A stretch of DNA of 6,260 nt from NCBI GenBank assembly GCA_009704555.1, contig WLDY01000039.1, forward strand, positions 1 to 6,260, given 5' to 3'. This stretch comes from Actinomycetota bacterium (GTDB lineage: Bacteria; Actinomycetota; Actinomycetes; Nanopelagicales; Nanopelagicaceae). Of the stretch, positions 5,405 through 6,260 are shown piece after piece. The notes under the pieces are model-generated. The model searched no databases, had not been told where the DNA came from, and worked only from the letters and a program-made list of their open reading frames with translations. Made by a program: the position numbers and the translations under genes. Position 1 is the stretch's first letter; each line of letters opens with the position of its first letter.

Positions 5405-6260
5405 CGGTGATGAGTTTACTCGCGCGAATCTCACCGACAACTTTCCCATCTCCATATACGGGAACTGGATCGAATCCAAGCGCGACTCCTAGATGCGAAA
5501 GACTCGCAGAAAGCAGTGGTCGATCCCCTCGGTTGGAGCCATCGCTCATCTTCCACGCCATCGTTCCACTTCCTCGAAGCGAAGCGATCATCACGCCTTC
5601 AGCTCCATCCTTGACCAACAATCCAGGCATCACCTCCATCGCCTCCGTGACGACTCTGCCTTTACCGCTCACCATCTCCGGAAAGCTCGTGCAGGCTTCG
5701 ACGACTTGGCGATGAATCGAATCCTCTGAGTGAGTGATGCGATGAATCGCACGGACCATGCCACGAAGTGAGATCGCAAAGAGTGGTGCACCACAACCAT
5801 CGACACTCACCCGAGTGATCTTCTCTCCAGCGAGATCCTCGAATTCCTTGCGAATCAGAAGTTGAAGTGGATGACCCTGATCCTTGTAACTCTCAAGGTC
5901 CCACCCATTGATCGCAGCCGTCGCCACCATCCCGGCATGTTTTCCACTGCAATTCGCAGCGAGCGATGTCGCTTCCCGATCTCCCCATTCACGCCGCTCC
6001 GTAATACCTAAAGGTTTGTCCGGCGTATTTCGTAGCGCACTCTCTCTCAGTCCTGCAGTGGAGAGGATCCTCAGGGCGCTCTCTTGATGCTGAGCGCTGC
6101 CTGCGTGGCTCGCACAGACGAGTGCTAGCTCTCTCAGATCGAGGCGCAGACCTGCTCGAAGCATCGCTGATGCTTGGATCGACTTGATCGCAGATCTGGG
6201 ATAGATCAATTGCTCGGCGGCTCCAAGTGAGAGGCGATCGTTCGCATCGCTATCGATGAT
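5388..6260 (-). CDS. L-asparaginase II family protein (5' end outside window)
   Basis: This gene runs from the right edge to TAA at 5388-5390, giving 290 visible residues; the true start lies off the window. It matches the Asparaginase_II family (Pfam PF06089), thought to hydrolyse L-asparagine to aspartate and ammonia. Hallmarks, in order, are IYPRSAIKSIQ, CASHAGSAQHQESALRILS, AANCSGKHAGMVATAAINGW, SVDGCGAPLFAISLRGMVRA, GKGRVVTEAMEVMPGLLVKDGAEGV and a C-terminal GDGKVVGEIRASKLI. The coding frame is open through 6260 (the visible first residues read IIDSDANDRLSLGAAEQL), so the TTG at 6207-6209 is an internal leucine, not the start. Only about 20-30 N-terminal residues appear to be missing. 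It overlaps mshA by 17 bp on the same strand, consistent with one operon. No membrane segment is visible. Substrate specificity is inferred from the family. Confidence 0.9.
   Translation of the reverse strand: MIDSDANDRLSLGAAEQLIYPRSAIKSIQASAMLRAGLRLDLRELALVCASHAGSAQHQESALRILSTAGLRESALRNTPDKPLGITERREWGDREATSLAANCSGKHAGMVATAAINGWDLESYKDQGHPLQLLIRKEFEDLAGEKITRVSVDGCGAPLFAISLRGMVRAIHRITHSEDSIHRQVVEACTSFPEMVSGKGRVVTEAMEVMPGLLVKDGAEGVMIASLRGSGTMAWKMSDGSNRGDRPLLSASLSHLGVALGFDPVPVYGDGKVVGEIRASKLITDVASR
5413..5418 (-). promoter_or_regulatory. -10 box of a candidate mshA promoter inside the asparaginase gene
   Basis: On the minus strand TAAACT (TAnnnT) lies eight bases before the mshA ATG. TTGTCG sits 16 bp further upstream (5435-5440), a partial match to the TTGACA -35. 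The start site would be one or two bases before the ATG, giving a nearly leaderless mRNA; no ribosome binding site is present. Because it lies within coding sequence, chance is a real alternative. Confidence 0.35.

Noticed and set aside
5405..5479. Longer mshA start giving 458 residues
   Set aside because: The extra 25 residues lie within asparaginase coding sequence and have no MshA-like features; the ATG at 5402-5404 gives the expected N-terminus and has a -10 box.
6207..6209. TTG as the start of the asparaginase
   Set aside because: The frame stays open to the window edge and conserved family sequence (IYPRSAIK) begins immediately after it, so it is an internal leucine codon of a truncated gene.

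Overview
The window comes from the chromosome of an actinobacterium (Actinomycetota). The strongest evidence is a near-complete mshA, the glycosyltransferase that starts mycothiol synthesis, since mycothiol is essentially confined to that phylum. The neighbourhood also fits: a PhoU/SenX3/RegX3 phosphate-sensing block next to gpmA, a YbjN-domain gene and mshA is a recurrent actinobacterial arrangement. G+C is moderate (about 50-57 % in the lines I counted by hand), gaps are very short and proteins are compact. This suggests a small-genome, possibly aquatic, lineage rather than a Streptomyces or Mycobacterium, but the genus cannot be fixed from this sequence.

Layout, left to right: (1) the 3' end of a plus-strand gene, probably an LpqE/PCu(A)C-like secreted protein; (2) the minus-strand pair senX3-regX3 (histidine kinase then response regulator), the kinase stop codon touching the regulator start codon; (3) a 163-bp divergent promoter region; (4) phoU on the plus strand; (5) a 16-bp convergent junction; (6) a tight minus-strand series reading, in transcription order, L-asparaginase II (its 5' end off the right edge), mshA, a YbjN-domain gene and gpmA. 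No RNA gene, insertion sequence, CRISPR array or other mobile element is visible.

How the genes work together: SenX3, RegX3 and PhoU form the usual phosphate-starvation circuit, with PhoU expected to restrain the kinase when phosphate is plentiful. GpmA (glycolysis), MshA (thiol redox) and the asparaginase (nitrogen/amino-acid metabolism) are housekeeping enzymes that travel with this locus in actinobacteria.

Most of the region is ordinary and conserved. The points worth a second look are: a SenX3 orthologue with no membrane segment and no room upstream to encode one; TAnnnT -10 boxes placed 6-8 nt before the start codons of phoU, the YbjN gene and mshA, suggesting leaderless or nearly leaderless transcripts; and a striking excess of the tetranucleotide GATC (about 112 by hand count against about 24 expected at even base composition). 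I found no convincing undescribed system.
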